The position numbers were made by a program, and so were the translations under genes. Shown piece by piece: positions 28,177-40,072 of a stretch of 64,000 bases of DNA. A model generated the notes under the pieces. That model made no database searches and was not told the DNA's origin. It worked only from the letters and a program-made list of their open reading frames with translations. Position 1 is the stretch's first letter. Each line of letters begins with the position of its first letter. The stretch comes from Methylobacterium bullatum (lineage in GTDB: Bacteria > Pseudomonadota > Alphaproteobacteria > Rhizobiales > Beijerinckiaceae), in assembly GCF_014845095.1 (NCBI RefSeq), contig NZ_NKUG01000051.1, forward strand, positions 51,960-115,959. Direction: 5' to 3'.

Positions 28177-29441
28177 CGATCCGTGATCTCAAGCGGGACG
28201 GGCTGAACGCCCTTCTTGCGGATCAGGCCATCTCGCACGTGCTTTCCGTGCTGAAGGCGCCAGGAGAGGAAACCCGGATCGTCGGAGGGGTCGTCCGCGA
28301 TGCCCTGCTCGGGCGGGTCGGGTCCGACATCGATCTCGCCACCACTCTGCTGCCCGAGGATGTGATGCGGCGGGCAACGGCCGCCTCCTTGAAGGCGATC
28401 CCCACCGGGATCGAGCATGGAACGGTGACGATCCTGTTCGACGCCCGGGCGTTCGAAGTGACGACCCTCCGGGAGGATGTCGAGACCGACGGGCGGCATG
28501 CGGTGGTGAGATTCGGGCGCGATTTCGCCCGCGATGCCGAGCGCCGCGACTTCACGATCAACGCCCTATCCCTGAGCGGGGACGGCGCCTTGCACGACAC
28601 GACGGGAGGCGAAGCGGATCTTCACGCGGGCCGCGTCCGCTTCATCGGGGATGCGGCGACCCGAATCCGCGAAGACGCTCTGCGCATCCTGCGCTTCTTC
28701 CGCTTCCATGCCCGCTACGGCATCGGAGCACCCGACGAGGAGGGGTTACGGGCAGCGGCCGACGCGGCGGAGGCCCTCGACGGCCTGTCGCGCGAACGGG
28801 TTCGTTCGGAACTCCTGAAGCTCCTGGAAGCGCCGGGCGCCGTCCAAGCCGTCGCAGAAATGAGGGGAGCCGGGCTGCTAGCACGTATTGTCGGCGCCGA
28901 AGGTCATCTCGACCGCCTGGAACGGGCCGTTTCGATGAGTGCGAATCATGGCTTGCCGCAGAGCGCTGTCGCACGGCTCGCCGCCCTGGCCGTCGATTCC
29001 GGCACCGATGCCGAGCGACTGAGACAATCGCTGCGCCTATCGAACGAGGAGCACGCCTGTCTTCAGGCGTATGCGGCGGCGAGGGAGGCGATAGAGCGTC
29101 TGCCCGTCATTGCGGCGGCAGATGTACGGCGCCTCGTCGCAACACAGGATCTGGGCGGCTTGGCCCTCGTCGTCGCCGTGATGGGCGACCAGCGAATGAG
29201 TGAGATGAGCGTGGAGGCTCGCTTGGCCTTCGAGCGGTTCCTCGACGGCACCCGACCCGTACCCGTCTTTCCCCTGAGCGGGGGCGACCTCATCGCGGCG
29301 GGCGTCCCACCGGGCCGTTCGATCGGGAAGGGACTCGCAGCCAGCCATGCTTTCTGGCTCAAACGGGGATGTCCCTCCGGGAAGGAGGAGCGCACCCTCC
29401 TCCTCGATCATGCCGTCGCCACCGCCCGCTCGAAAGCCTGA
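28173..29441 (+). CDS. cca: CCA tRNA nucleotidyltransferase
   Basis: The 422-residue protein is a class II nucleotidyltransferase. The motifs are GGVVRD (38-43) with LLGR and the metal site SDIDLA (51-56), then RRDFTINAL and the template-like REDALRILRFFRFHARYG. It has no HD phosphohydrolase domain. The start is a GTG overlapping the preceding stop (GTGA). It repairs or adds the 3' CCA of tRNAs; the one tRNA gene here already encodes CCA, so repair is the likely role. A poly(A) polymerase cannot be excluded by sequence, but length and context favour CCA addition. Confidence 0.92.
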   Translation: MTIRDLKRDGLNALLADQAISHVLSVLKAPGEETRIVGGVVRDALLGRVGSDIDLATTLLPEDVMRRATAASLKAIPTGIEHGTVTILFDARAFEVTTLREDVETDGRHAVVRFGRDFARDAERRDFTINALSLSGDGALHDTTGGEADLHAGRVRFIGDAATRIREDALRILRFFRFHARYGIGAPDEEGLRAAADAAEALDGLSRERVRSELLKLLEAPGAVQAVAEMRGAGLLARIVGAEGHLDRLERAVSMSANHGLPQSAVARLAALAVDSGTDAERLRQSLRLSNEEHACLQAYAAAREAIERLPVIAAADVRRLVATQDLGGLALVVAVMGDQRMSEMSVEARLAFERFLDGTRPVPVFPLSGGDLIAAGVPPGRSIGKGLAASHAFWLKRGCPSGKEERTLLLDHAVATARSKA

Positions 29442-29455
29442 GCGCGGCGAAGAAA

Positions 29456-29857
29456 TCAGAAGTTGAGAGCGACCTTGGCATCCTGAAGCTGGACGATCTG
29501 ACCGCTGATCTCGTCCTTCTTGGCGAAATCTTCGGTGGCATCGCGCTGCAATTCGAGGGCGGCGATATCCTTGTCGAGGGAATCGGGCGTGATTTCCTCG
29601 AACGGGTTGGCTCGCTCGGCGATCACGGTGACCATCGTCGGACCGATATCGGCGAAGCCACCGCGCACCAGCACGCGCTTGCCGGCATGCCCCGCCTCGT
29701 TGATGACGATGACGCCGACCTTGAGTGCGGTGAGAACCGGAGCATGACCCGGCAGCACGGTCATCTCGCCCTCGACGCCGGGAAGCTGCACGGCCTCGAT
29801 CTGACCGGAATAGACCGTCCGCTCGGGGCCGACGAAATCGAACTGGAAAGTGGCCAT
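29456..29857 (-). CDS. atpC: F1F0 ATP synthase epsilon subunit
   Basis: The 133-residue protein starts MATFQFDFVGPERTVYSG and contains GEMTVLPGHAPVLTALK, the N-terminal beta sandwich of epsilon. A C-terminal helical part (AALELQRDATEDFAKKDE) follows. It is the last gene of the ATP synthase operon and is separated from atpD by a small membrane-protein gene. The ATG at 29857 gives the family N-terminus. The cca stop lies 14 bp away, convergent. Confidence 0.95.
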   Translation of the reverse strand: MATFQFDFVGPERTVYSGQIEAVQLPGVEGEMTVLPGHAPVLTALKVGVIVINEAGHAGKRVLVRGGFADIGPTMVTVIAERANPFEEITPDSLDKDIAALELQRDATEDFAKKDEISGQIVQLQDAKVALNF

Positions 29858-29933
29858 GACGTCGCGAGTCCCGATTCGGGTTGTCATTTAGAACCGATGG
29901 CGCAGCGGCCTGAGCCCTGCGCCATAATGTGTT

Positions 29934-30182
29934 TCAGGCGCGTGCCCGACCGGCGACGAAGCCAACCCCGAGGCCGAGGGCCGCACCGATCACGGCGAAG
30001 ATGCCGATGTGCTGCATCTGGCCGGTGGTCAATGAGCCGCCGTTGGTACCTGCCGGCCTGTCGCCCTGAACCTCGAGGCTGAAGTCGCCGATCTTGATCT
30101 CGGCAGCCTGAGGCCGGGTAAGATACCCGGCCAGGGCGCCGACCACGAGTCCGACGAGGAGAAGGCCAATCTTGGCGTTCAT
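29934..30182 (-). CDS. Small two-helix membrane protein inside the atp operon
   Basis: The 82-residue product has a hydrophobic N-terminal helix (KIGLLLVGLVVGALAGYL), a polar loop (about residues 26-56) and a second hydrophobic helix (GIFAVIGAALGLGVGFVAG) ending in basic residues. It begins four bases after the atpD stop and precedes atpC, so it is translated within the operon. I do not recognise a family. F0 subunits are absent here, and the protein lacks the acidic residue of subunit c and the motifs of subunits a or b. Its role may be linked to ATP synthase assembly, but this is inferred only from position. Confidence 0.72.
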   Translation of the reverse strand: MNAKIGLLLVGLVVGALAGYLTRPQAAEIKIGDFSLEVQGDRPAGTNGGSLTTGQMQHIGIFAVIGAALGLGVGFVAGRARA

Positions 30183-30186
30183 GCGC

Positions 30187-31674
<1,488 letters not shown>

Positions 31675-31693
31675 TCAGGGCGACGGGGAGCGC

Positions 31694-32569
31694 TTAGAGC
31701 GCTTCGGCACCCGAGATGATTTCGATGAGTTCCTTGGTGATCATGGCCTGACGCGTACGGTTGTAGATCTGCGTCTGCTTCTTGATCATCTCGCCCGCGT
31801 TGCGCGTGGCGGAATCCATGGCACCCGTGCGTGCGCCCTGCTCGGAGGCCGCGTTCTCCAAGAGAGCGCGGAACACCTGGACGGTGAGGTTGCGCGGCAG
31901 GAGCGTGTCGAGGATCGCTTCCTCGCTCGGCTCGAACTCCAGAGCGGCATCCGGAGCGGTACCGCCGGCTGCGGGCAGCTCGGCCGGGATGAGCTTCTGG
32001 GCGGTCGGCACCTGGGCGATGACGGAGCGGAAGCGCGAATAGAACAGCGTCGCTACGTCGAACTCGCCGTCGTCGAAACGCGAGATGATGCTCTGCGCGA
32101 TCTCGGCGGCGAACTCGTAATCCACCGGCTTGTTGCCGCGCAGGTCACGGCTCTCGATGATCTGGTCGCGGTACTGGCGACGCAGGAGGTCGTAGCCCTT
32201 CTTGCCGACCGTGACGATCTTCACCGTCTTGCCCTCGGCCGTCAGCGTGCGGATGTGCTCGCGGGCCAAACGCACGATCGACGAGTTGAAGCCGCCGCAG
32301 AGGCCGCGGTCAGCCGTGCAGACGACCAGCAGGTGAACCTTGTCGGCTCCCGTGCCGGACAGAAGCTTCGGACCCTGGACACCACCGACGAGGTTCGCGG
32401 CGAGGTTGCCGAGCACCTGGGACATCTTCTCGGCATAGGGGCGTGCGTTCTCGGCGGCATTCTGCGCCCGCCGCAGCTTTGCGGCGGCGACCATCTGCAT
32501 CGCCTTGGTAATCTTCTGCGTGCCCTTCACCGAAGCGATGCGGTTACGCAGATCCTTCAAACTCGCCAT
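31694..32569 (-). CDS. atpG: F1F0 ATP synthase gamma subunit
   Basis: The 291-residue rotor-shaft subunit begins [35 protein letters not shown], the conserved N-terminal helix (shown only in part here as [15 protein letters not shown]). It ends with the conserved C-terminal helix around [19 protein letters not shown]. The ATG at 32569 fits the family start; codons upstream lie in a hairpin-rich gap. It lies between atpA and atpD. Confidence 0.97.
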   Translation of the reverse strand: MASLKDLRNRIASVKGTQKITKAMQMVAAAKLRRAQNAAENARPYAEKMSQVLGNLAANLVGGVQGPKLLSGTGADKVHLLVVCTADRGLCGGFNSSIVRLAREHIRTLTAEGKTVKIVTVGKKGYDLLRRQYRDQIIESRDLRGNKPVDYEFAAEIAQSIISRFDDGEFDVATLFYSRFRSVIAQVPTAQKLIPAELPAAGGTAPDAALEFEPSEEAILDTLLPRNLTVQVFRALLENAASEQGARTGAMDSATRNAGEMIKKQTQIYNRTRQAMITKELIEIISGAEAL

Positions 32570-32730
32570 GGGGTGACTTCCAGATCCGTTCGGTGCGGTT
32601 CGACGCCATCTCTCTTCCCCTCGAGTGAGGAAGAGCCGGAGTTGGGGGTGGTGTCGAAGAGGTCTCGGCCGGTCCGGCACACCTCCACCCCAGTCCCCTC
32701 CCCGCCAAGGGAGGGGATCATCGACTGGCT
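32570..32730. repeat. Hairpin-rich gap between atpA and atpG
   Basis: This 161-bp spacer is long for the operon. It contains TCCCCTCCC (32694-32702) and GGGAGGGGA (32709-32717), a perfect 9-bp stem with a six-base loop, just after the atpA stop. A second stem, CTCTTCC / GGAAGAG, lies near 32611-32634. Neither has a T-run. They resemble REP-type palindromes and could protect or process the operon mRNA. Confidence 0.55.
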
Positions 32731-34260
32731 TTAGGCCAGCGACTTGGCGACGCTCTCGACGACGCCCTTCAGCGTCTTCGCGCTGTCGTCGGACAGATCC
32801 TTCGAGTCACGGATCTTGGTGAGCAGATCGGCGTGCTTGGTGCGCAGGGTCGAGAGCAGCGCGTCCTCGAAGGGACGGACCTTCGACACGGGCAGAGCGT
32901 CGAGATAGCCGTTCACGCCGGCATAGATCACCGCGACCTGCTCTTCCATCTTCAGCGGCGAGAATTGCGGCTGCTTCAGGAGCTCTGTGAGGCGCGAGCC
33001 GCGGTTCAGGAGCTTCTGGGTCGAGGCGTCGAGATCCGAGCCGAACTGCGCGAAGGCAGCCATCTCGCGGTACTGGGCGAGCTCGCCCTTGATCTTGCCG
33101 GCGACCTTCTTCATCGCCTTCGTCTGTGCCGACGAGCCCACCCGGGACACCGAGAGGCCGACGTTCACCGCCGGACGGATGCCCTGGTAGAACAGGTCGG
33201 TCTCGAGGAAGATCTGGCCGTCGGTGATCGAGATCACGTTGGTGGGGATGTAGGCCGAGACGTCGTTGGCCTGGGTCTCGATAACCGGAAGCGCGGTCAG
33301 CGAGCCGTTGCCGGCGGCGTCACCCATCTTGGCGGCGCGCTCGAGCAGGCGCGAGTGCAGGTAGAACACGTCGCCGGGATAGGCTTCGCGGCCCGGCGGG
33401 CGGCGCAGCAGCAGCGACATCTGGCGGTAGGCCACGGCCTGCTTGGAGAGATCGTCGTACACGATCACGGCGTGCATGCCGTTATCGCGGAAATACTCAC
33501 CCATGGCGCAGCCGGCGAAGGGGGCGATGAACTGCATCGGTGCCGCGTCGGAGGCGGTGGCGGCGATGACGATGGAGTATTCCAGCGCGCCGTTGTCCTC
33601 GAGGGACTTCACGAACTGCGCGACGGTGGAGCGCTTCTGGCCGATGGCGACGTAGACGCAGTAGAGCTTGGCGTTCTCGTCGGTGCCCGCATGGGCCGGC
33701 TTCTGGTTGAGGATCGTATCGAGGGCGATGGCGGTCTTGCCGGTCTGGCGATCGCCGATGATGAGCTCGCGCTGGCCGCGGCCGACGGGGATCAGGGCGT
33801 CGATGGCCTTGAGGCCGGTGGCCATCGGCTCATGCACCGACTTGCGCGGGATGATGCCGGGCGCCTTCACGTCGACGCGGCGACGCTCGGTGGTGGCGAT
33901 GGGGCCCTTGCCGTCGATGGGGTTGCCCAGCGCGTCGACGACGCGGCCGAGGAGTGCCTTGCCGACCGGAACGTCCACGATGGCGCCGGTGCGCTTGACG
34001 GTCTGACCTTCCTTGATGTCGCGATCGGACCCGAAGATCACGATGCCGACGTTGTCCTGCTCGAGGTTGAGAGCCATGCCGCGCACGCCCGACTCGAACT
34101 CGACCATCTCGCCGGCCTGGACGCTGTCGAGGCCGTAGGCGCGGGCGATGCCGTCACCTACGGAGAGCACTTGGCCTACCTCGGTGACTTCGGCGTCCTG
34201 GCCGAAATTCTTGATCTGCTCTTTCAGGATCGCGGAGATCTCGGCAGCGCGGATGTCCAT
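32731..34260 (-). CDS. atpA: F1F0 ATP synthase alpha subunit
   Basis: The 509-residue subunit begins [20 protein letters not shown] and has the non-catalytic nucleotide site [31 protein letters not shown] and [11 protein letters not shown] are typical of alpha. It is complete at both ends and follows atpH. The usual order delta-alpha-gamma-beta-epsilon is kept, with F0 genes elsewhere as usual in alphaproteobacteria. Confidence 0.98.
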   Translation of the reverse strand: MDIRAAEISAILKEQIKNFGQDAEVTEVGQVLSVGDGIARAYGLDSVQAGEMVEFESGVRGMALNLEQDNVGIVIFGSDRDIKEGQTVKRTGAIVDVPVGKALLGRVVDALGNPIDGKGPIATTERRRVDVKAPGIIPRKSVHEPMATGLKAIDALIPVGRGQRELIIGDRQTGKTAIALDTILNQKPAHAGTDENAKLYCVYVAIGQKRSTVAQFVKSLEDNGALEYSIVIAATASDAAPMQFIAPFAGCAMGEYFRDNGMHAVIVYDDLSKQAVAYRQMSLLLRRPPGREAYPGDVFYLHSRLLERAAKMGDAAGNGSLTALPVIETQANDVSAYIPTNVISITDGQIFLETDLFYQGIRPAVNVGLSVSRVGSSAQTKAMKKVAGKIKGELAQYREMAAFAQFGSDLDASTQKLLNRGSRLTELLKQPQFSPLKMEEQVAVIYAGVNGYLDALPVSKVRPFEDALLSTLRTKHADLLTKIRDSKDLSDDSAKTLKGVVESVAKSLA

Positions 34261-34334
34261 CGTCTGGCCTCTTTAAATTCGGAACGAAGTTGCTGTGGAG
34301 AAAACGGGAGCGGTCGTGCGCCGGGGCGCCGACC

Positions 34335-34904
34335 TCAGGCTTCCCGCATCGCGAGTCGAATACCGTTGAGCTTGGTCCGCAGGGACGCATCCACCATCCT
34401 GCTGCCGATCTTGACGATGAGACCGCCGATCAGGGCCGGATCCACCCGCAGGTCGAGATCGATCTCGGACCGGGCGACATCGCGCAAGGACGCCTTGATC
34501 TCTTCAAGGACGGCGTCGGAGGGGCGCTCGGCCACCGTGACTTCGGCCCGCACGATGCCCTTCGAAGCAGCCACGAGCCGATTGAAGCAGCGGATCATGT
34601 CCGGCAGCACGAACAGGCGCCGGTTTGCGGCGGCGAGACGGATGAAGTTGGCGCCGAGCCCAGTGATTCCGGCCTTGTCGAGGATGGCGCCGATGGCGGC
34701 TTCCTGCTGCTCGCCGGTGAAGACCGGGCTGCGCACGAGGCGCATCAGGTCGGCGCTCTCGTTCAAAAGGCCGTCGAATTGCTGAAGGCTCGCGGCCACC
34801 GCATCGATCTGGCGCTCGTCGCGGGCCAGCTCGAACAGTGCGGAGGCATAGCGACCTGCTACGCCTGCAACCGGGGAACCCGCCTCGGAACTGGTCTGCG
34901 CCAC
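34335..34904 (-). CDS. atpH: F1F0 ATP synthase delta subunit
   Basis: The 189-residue protein is the F1-F0 stator link. It contains VAGRYASALFELARDE near the N-terminus and the C-terminal LRVDPALIGGLIVKIGSRMVDASLRTKL, the two diagnostic blocks (the second quoted only in part as GGLIVKIGSRMVD). It is the first gene of the operon, so the promoter should lie in the 286 bp before 35190. No clear promoter hexamers stand out there. Confidence 0.96.
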   Translation of the reverse strand: MAQTSSEAGSPVAGVAGRYASALFELARDERQIDAVAASLQQFDGLLNESADLMRLVRSPVFTGEQQEAAIGAILDKAGITGLGANFIRLAAANRRLFVLPDMIRCFNRLVAASKGIVRAEVTVAERPSDAVLEEIKASLRDVARSEIDLDLRVDPALIGGLIVKIGSRMVDASLRTKLNGIRLAMREA

Positions 34905-35190
34905 GCGCCACTCTCTCTTTTAATCCGGCCCGAGGTTCCGGCCCATGACACCGTTCTCGGCGTCGGCTCTTAAACCGTCAGGAATGGGAACCGCCTCGAA
35001 ATACAGGTCTGAAACCCGTCCTCCCGGCGCGGCGAGGGCCTAGCATGCGTGTTGGGGAGGCGCAAGACGAAGACGGCTCTGCATAAGCTTGTGCGGCGCG
35101 CGGTCATGCGATCATCCCCAATCCGCGCAAACGATGGCGAAGGTGAGGCGCGGACCGGGTGGCATCGGTCGGGACCTACAACAAGGACCG

Positions 35191-35886
35191 TCAACACGCG
35201 ATCTGGTCGCAACGGCGCATGGCGCCGATCATCCGGGCGAGGGATTTCGCTCCCGGATGCCCGAGCAGGCCGGTATTGCCGAGGACGTAGGAGGGAGTCG
35301 CCATGAGGCCGAGGTCGGCGGCCATCCGCATCTGCGCCCTCAGGGCGAGTCGCACCTCGTCGCTGTCGGCGATCGTCTCGATCTCAGAAGCGGAAACACC
35401 CAGGGCGGCGGCAACCTGAAGCGCGCCGCTGCCGTCGATCTTGCCCGGCTTGGCGAGGAGCCTCTGGTAGAGCGTCCAGGCTGCGGCCGAGCCCAGCTTA
35501 CGCTGGATCGCCAAGGCGACCTTCGCCGCCTGCGCCGATTGCGGCGAGAGAATCGGATTGTTGACGAGCCCGATCCGCAAAGCGGCATCGCTTGCGGCGA
35601 GCGACACCATGTCGACCGCCGCCTTCCGGCAATACGGGCAATTGTAGTCGAAGAACTCGTAGAGCGTGATTTCCGCCTCGCGGGCGCCCACGTATGTGAC
35701 ACCCTTCAACGCTGGGATTTCTCCGACGATCTCGCCCGGGAGCCGCGTGTTCGCGATGGGTCGGCCGTCGTCGTTATCGACCTTGAAGGTCTGGCCGTAT
35801 CCCTGGGCCACACTCGCGCCGGAGGAGGCGACGAGAGAGGCCAGGCTCACGGCCCCGGTTAGGAAAGTTCGACGGTCGATGGTCAT
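35191..35886 (-). CDS. DsbA-family thioredoxin-fold protein with Tat-type signal
   Basis: The 231-residue protein begins MTIDRRTFLTGAVSLASLVA, a twin-arginine signal followed by a short hydrophobic core and a probable cut after VAQG. The redox motif is CPYC in FFDYNCPYC. The cis-Pro loop is ATPSYVLG, and the fold matches DsbA/DsbG-like proteins with an inserted helical domain. It should act on disulfides in the periplasm. The ATG at 35886 puts the twin arginines at residues 5-6; an ATG at 35919 would bury the signal. Confidence 0.88.
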   Translation of the reverse strand: MTIDRRTFLTGAVSLASLVASSGASVAQGYGQTFKVDNDDGRPIANTRLPGEIVGEIPALKGVTYVGAREAEITLYEFFDYNCPYCRKAAVDMVSLAASDAALRIGLVNNPILSPQSAQAAKVALAIQRKLGSAAAWTLYQRLLAKPGKIDGSGALQVAAALGVSASEIETIADSDEVRLALRAQMRMAADLGLMATPSYVLGNTGLLGHPGAKSLARMIGAMRRCDQIAC

Positions 35887-36390
35887 GGGAACCAAGCCTC
35901 GAATGTGCGCGGTTTCCAATCATTCGGCACCGCAGGTCGCGCCTCATAATCCCGGTTCGTGACCGTATCCAGTCCGCCGGTGCCCGCAACGGGGATCGTT
36001 CCGGCACAGCCAGTCCGTCCGTCAATGAGATATCGTTCCATGTCCCAGAACCGGGCACCTAAAAGGGCCTCCGCTTCGTCTTACCAAATATCAAAATAAT
36101 CAGATAAAAATTCGACATTGTATAATTCTAAAGGCAGAACTGACATGGATTTATACGGAAATATATAGTTCTATTTGAGAAATACTAAACTCAATGGCGA
36201 GTGCACTCACCTGATTTGAAATACAAATACATCTTGTTCACTTTTTATAACGTTATCGTGATGGGCGATTTCTGATTTTTGCGATCCAGTGAGGATCTCG
36301 TTAACTTGGCAGATAGAAACGCGAGCGTATCAAAGATTGCAGGGTCGAGCGCGGCGATCCACCCCCAACCCTTACGCGTCAAATAGGGTG
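35887..36390. other. Intergenic region with AT-rich segment before the chemoreceptor
   Basis: No gene is supported in these 504 bp. The half next to the chemoreceptor (about 36070-36290) is AT-rich, with runs such as AAATATCAAAATAATCAG. Promoters for the divergent DsbA-like gene and for the chemoreceptor should lie here. Similar AT-rich segments precede the other two chemoreceptor genes of the window. Confidence 0.55.
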
Positions 36391-37869
36391 ATGAACTTCT
36401 TCACGAACAGCGATCTCCGGTCCAAGATCGACGCACTGGATCGCTCTCAGGCGGTCATCGAATTCGATACCGATGGCAAGGTACTGACGGCCAACGGGAA
36501 TTTTCTTGCTGCAATCGGCTACGAACTGTCCGAGATCCAGGGCAAGCACCACAGCCTGTTCGTCGAACCGGCGTTCCGGGAGAGCCAGGATTACCGTGCC
36601 TTCTGGACCGCCTTGGCCGCCGGCACCTTCCAATCCGGCGAGTTCAAGCGCATCGGCAAGGGCGGGCGCGAGATCTGGCTGCAGGCCACCTACAATCCCA
36701 TCCTCGGACGCGACGGCAAAACCACCAAGATCGTCAAGTTCTCGTCCGACATCACCGAACGGGTGATGCAGTCGATCAACAACGAGGGTCAGATCAAGGC
36801 CCTCAACCGCTCTCAGGCGGTGATCGAGTTCGCCCTCGACGGCACCATCCTCACCGCCAACCGGAACTTCCTCGACGTGATGGGCTACGACCTGTCCGAG
36901 ATTCAGGGGAAGCATCACAGCCTGTTCGTCGATCCCGCTCTGCGCGCCGGCGCCGAATACAAGAGCTTCTGGGACGAGCTCGGCCGCGGCGAGTATCAGG
37001 CCGACGAGTACCGGCGGATCGCCAAGGGCGGCCGCGAGGTGTTCATTCAGGGCACCTACAACCCGATCCTCGACCGTGCAGGACGCCCGCTGAAGGTCGT
37101 CAAATTCTGCATCGACGTGACGCGGCAGGTGCTGGAGCGCAAGCGCCGCGCCGACATCCAGATCTCGATCGCCACCGACCTCAACGCCATCGCGGGATCC
37201 GCCTCCGGTGCGTCGCTGCAGGCCGGTCAGGCCGCGCTGGCTTCGACGCAGGTCTCCGCCGACATTCAGACCGTGGCGTCCGGCGCCGAAGAGCTTGCTG
37301 CGTCGGTGTCCGAGATCAGCATGCAGGTCACTCACGCGTCCGAAATTTCCGGTCAGGCGGTGAGGCAGGCTCAGGAAACCAGCACCATCATCGCCGGCCT
37401 GTCCGGTGCGGCGACCCGAATTGGCGAGGTCGTCGCCCTGATCCAGGGCATCGCGGCACAGACCAACCTTCTCGCTCTCAATGCCACGATCGAGGCGGCA
37501 CGGGCCGGTGAGGCGGGGCGGGGCTTCGCCGTGGTCGCCACCGAGGTGAAGGCGCTGGCCGCCCAGACTTCCAAGGCCACCGAACAGATCACCGCTCAGA
37601 TCGCGTCGACCCAGCAGGCGACGCAGGACGCGGTGGGGGCCATCACCTCGATCCAGGACACGATCATGACTCTGAACGAGGTCGCGAGCGCGATCTCGGC
37701 CGCGGTGGAGGAGCAGAGCGCCGTCACCCGTGAGATGTCGGCCAGCATGCAGACCGCCTCGAACGGCGTCACCCTCATCACCGGTAGCCTCAGCGAAATC
37801 GCCCGCTCCACCGAAGAGGTCGACGAGGCCACGCAGAAAGTGAGAACCGCCTCACAAGAGGCTGCCTGA
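36391..37869 (+). CDS. Cytoplasmic methyl-accepting chemotaxis protein with two PAS domains
   Basis: From the ATG at 36391 the protein is 492 residues. Two near-identical PAS domains come first (about 12-125 and 134-250), each with [27 protein letters not shown] and a Y/F-NPIL block, so they arose by duplication. No membrane segment or HAMP domain follows. The C-terminal signalling domain has the hairpin tip [20 protein letters not shown] and repeated Ala/Gln/Glu adaptation-type heptads. PAS domains of this type often bind heme or flavin to sense redox or oxygen, but no cofactor residue is certain here. AGGG lies very close to the ATG. Confidence 0.9.
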   Translation: MNFFTNSDLRSKIDALDRSQAVIEFDTDGKVLTANGNFLAAIGYELSEIQGKHHSLFVEPAFRESQDYRAFWTALAAGTFQSGEFKRIGKGGREIWLQATYNPILGRDGKTTKIVKFSSDITERVMQSINNEGQIKALNRSQAVIEFALDGTILTANRNFLDVMGYDLSEIQGKHHSLFVDPALRAGAEYKSFWDELGRGEYQADEYRRIAKGGREVFIQGTYNPILDRAGRPLKVVKFCIDVTRQVLERKRRADIQISIATDLNAIAGSASGASLQAGQAALASTQVSADIQTVASGAEELAASVSEISMQVTHASEISGQAVRQAQETSTIIAGLSGAATRIGEVVALIQGIAAQTNLLALNATIEAARAGEAGRGFAVVATEVKALAAQTSKATEQITAQIASTQQATQDAVGAITSIQDTIMTLNEVASAISAAVEEQSAVTREMSASMQTASNGVTLITGSLSEIARSTEEVDEATQKVRTASQEAA

Positions 37870-38002
37870 GGCCTCACCGGCCTCGCTTCACGGATGGAAA
37901 GACACGGTCGCGGCCCGACCAAAGCGCGCGACCGACCTTTATCGTAGGGTAACCTCGTGGCCTCGGTTCAACTTGGCCGTCTCGGCCAGGAATCAGTGGC
38001 GC

Positions 38003-38629
38003 CTATCGCATCGCCCCCGGCCGGTCACCGGTCGCCCAGGCGAGAGCCTGCTCAAGCCGGTCGTTGCCCCAGAACAATTCGCCGTCGCCGGTCAAAAAGG
38101 TCGGGGCGCCGAAGATGCCGCGCGAGCGCGCCTCCTCTCCGTTGACGCGCAGACGCCCCTTGTTGCCCTCCAGAGCCGCGGCCTTGAGGATCACGGTGCC
38201 GTCGAGACCGAGCCGGTTGAGGATTCCGGCCACGGCCTGGGGTTCGGCGATGGAGTGCCCAACGGCGAACTGGGTCTCGTAGACGGCTTTCGAAAACGGA
38301 ACGAGCCAGTCGTGATCCATGCCGTAGGTGGCTGCGCGCGTGGCGCTCAGGCTGTTCTGCGGGAACGGGTCGGGCCGTTTCAGCGGCGGCAGGCCTTGCC
38401 GCGCCGCCTCACGCTCCACGTCCCGCCACATATGCCGTCCCTTGGCGGGGAAGAGATTGAACGGAGAGGAATTCCAGCCCTGGCTGGCGAAGATGGGCCC
38501 CAGGAGAAACGGCCGCCATCGCAGGTCGACGCCGGCGGCCTGCGCCATCGCATCGATCCGCATGGCCGCCAGGTAGGAGTAGGTGGAGGAGAACTCGTAC
38601 CAGAATTCGAGGGTCGGCCGTCTCGGCAT
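38003..38629 (-). CDS. 2-hydroxychromene-2-carboxylate isomerase family protein
   Basis: The 208-residue protein has the DsbA/kappa-GST fold of this family. [13 protein letters not shown] holds the glutathione-activating Ser, RPFLLGPIF and NSLSATRAA are substrate-side blocks, and the late [22 protein letters not shown] includes the cis-Pro and the conserved FWGNDR. Characterised members isomerise an aromatic intermediate of naphthalene degradation with glutathione. No other catabolic genes are present, so this is probably a generic glutathione-dependent isomerase. Confidence 0.88.
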   Translation of the reverse strand: MPRRPTLEFWYEFSSTYSYLAAMRIDAMAQAAGVDLRWRPFLLGPIFASQGWNSSPFNLFPAKGRHMWRDVEREAARQGLPPLKRPDPFPQNSLSATRAATYGMDHDWLVPFSKAVYETQFAVGHSIAEPQAVAGILNRLGLDGTVILKAAALEGNKGRLRVNGEEARSRGIFGAPTFLTGDGELFWGNDRLEQALAWATGDRPGAMR

Positions 38630-38833
38630 TCGTCGAATCTCCGGCGTGGGATCAAGAGTGGGGTCGGATTACGCAGTTTCGGCTGTCGCGGCCAGGGCGG
38701 CAACAGGGTCCGCTGCCGCGGCCGTGGAAAGCGGGGCCGATACCTCTGCAACGTCTCCTGCGGCATGCCGGTTGCACGACGCGGCTCTCGGCTGATAAGT
38801 CGCCCCCACGTCACGAGAACCGAAGCGAGCCCC

Positions 38834-40072
38834 ATGTCAGACGCGAATCCGAAGCCCGTCAACAAGGTCGTGCTCGCCTATTCCGGTGGCCTCGACACCT
38901 CGATCATCCTGAAATGGCTGCAGACCACCTATGGCTGCGAGGTCATTACGTTCACGGCCGATCTGGGCCAGGGCGAGGAACTCGAGCCCGCGCGAAAGAA
39001 GGCCGAACTGCTCGGCATCAAGCCGGAAAACATCTTCATCGAGGACCTGCGCGAGGAGTTCGTGCGCGACTACGTCTTCCCGATGTTCCGTGCCAACGCG
39101 GTCTACGAGGGCGTCTATCTCCTCGGCACCTCCATCGCCCGCCCGCTCATCGCCAAGAAGCAGATCGAGATCGCCGAACGTCTCGGCGCCGACGCGGTCT
39201 GTCACGGCGCCACCGGCAAGGGCAACGATCAGGTCCGGTTCGAGCTCGGCTATTATGCCTTGAAGCCCGATGTGACCGTCATCGCCCCGTGGCGCGAATG
39301 GGACCTCAAGAGCCGTGAGCAGCTGATCGCTTTCGCCGAGCAGCACCAGATCCCGATCTCCAAGGACAAGCGCGGCGAGAGCCCGTTCTCAGTGGACGCG
39401 AACCTTCTCCACGCCTCCTCCGAGGGTAAGGTCCTGGAAGATCCGGCCGATGAGGTGCCGGATTACGTCTACTCGCGGACCCTCTCGCCGGAAGAGGCCC
39501 CCGACACCCCGACCATCGTCACGATCGGCTTCGAGAAGGGCGACGCGGTTTCCATCGACGGCGAGGCACTGTCACCTGCCACGCTTTTGGCCAAGCTCAA
39601 CCAGCTCGGCCACGACAACGGTATCGGCCGCCTCGATCTCGTGGAGAACCGCTTCGTCGGCATGAAGAGCCGGGGCATGTACGAAACGCCGGGCGGCACG
39701 ATCCTGCTGCCGGCCCACCGCGCCATCGAATCGATCACGCTGGACCGGGGCGCGGCGCACCTCAAGGATCAGATCATGCCGCAATATGCGGAGCTGATCT
39801 ATAACGGCTTCTGGTTCTCACCGGAGCGCGAGATGCTCCAGGCCCTCATCGACAAGAGCCAGGAGATGGTCACCGGCGAGGTCCGGCTGAAGCTCTACAA
39901 GGGCGGCATCCACGTCATCGGCCGCACCAGCCCGAACTCTCTCTACGATCAGGACCTCGTCACTTTCGAGGAGGGCGCCGTGGCCTACGATCACCGCGAC
40001 GCGGCGGGCTTCATCAAGCTCAACGCCCTGCGCCTGCGCACCCTGGCGCAGCGGAAGAAACGACAGGCTTGA
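38834..40072 (+). CDS. argG: Argininosuccinate synthase
   Basis: The 412-residue enzyme joins citrulline and aspartate in arginine synthesis, using ATP. The N-type PP motif [11 protein letters not shown] is at the N-terminus, [13 protein letters not shown] is the citrulline/aspartate block, and [18 protein letters not shown] and [17 protein letters not shown] are typical. It ends four bases into a downstream TTG-started gene, so that membrane protein is probably made from the same mRNA. Confidence 0.97.
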   Translation: MSDANPKPVNKVVLAYSGGLDTSIILKWLQTTYGCEVITFTADLGQGEELEPARKKAELLGIKPENIFIEDLREEFVRDYVFPMFRANAVYEGVYLLGTSIARPLIAKKQIEIAERLGADAVCHGATGKGNDQVRFELGYYALKPDVTVIAPWREWDLKSREQLIAFAEQHQIPISKDKRGESPFSVDANLLHASSEGKVLEDPADEVPDYVYSRTLSPEEAPDTPTIVTIGFEKGDAVSIDGEALSPATLLAKLNQLGHDNGIGRLDLVENRFVGMKSRGMYETPGGTILLPAHRAIESITLDRGAAHLKDQIMPQYAELIYNGFWFSPEREMLQALIDKSQEMVTGEVRLKLYKGGIHVIGRTSPNSLYDQDLVTFEEGAVAYDHRDAAGFIKLNALRLRTLAQRKKRQA

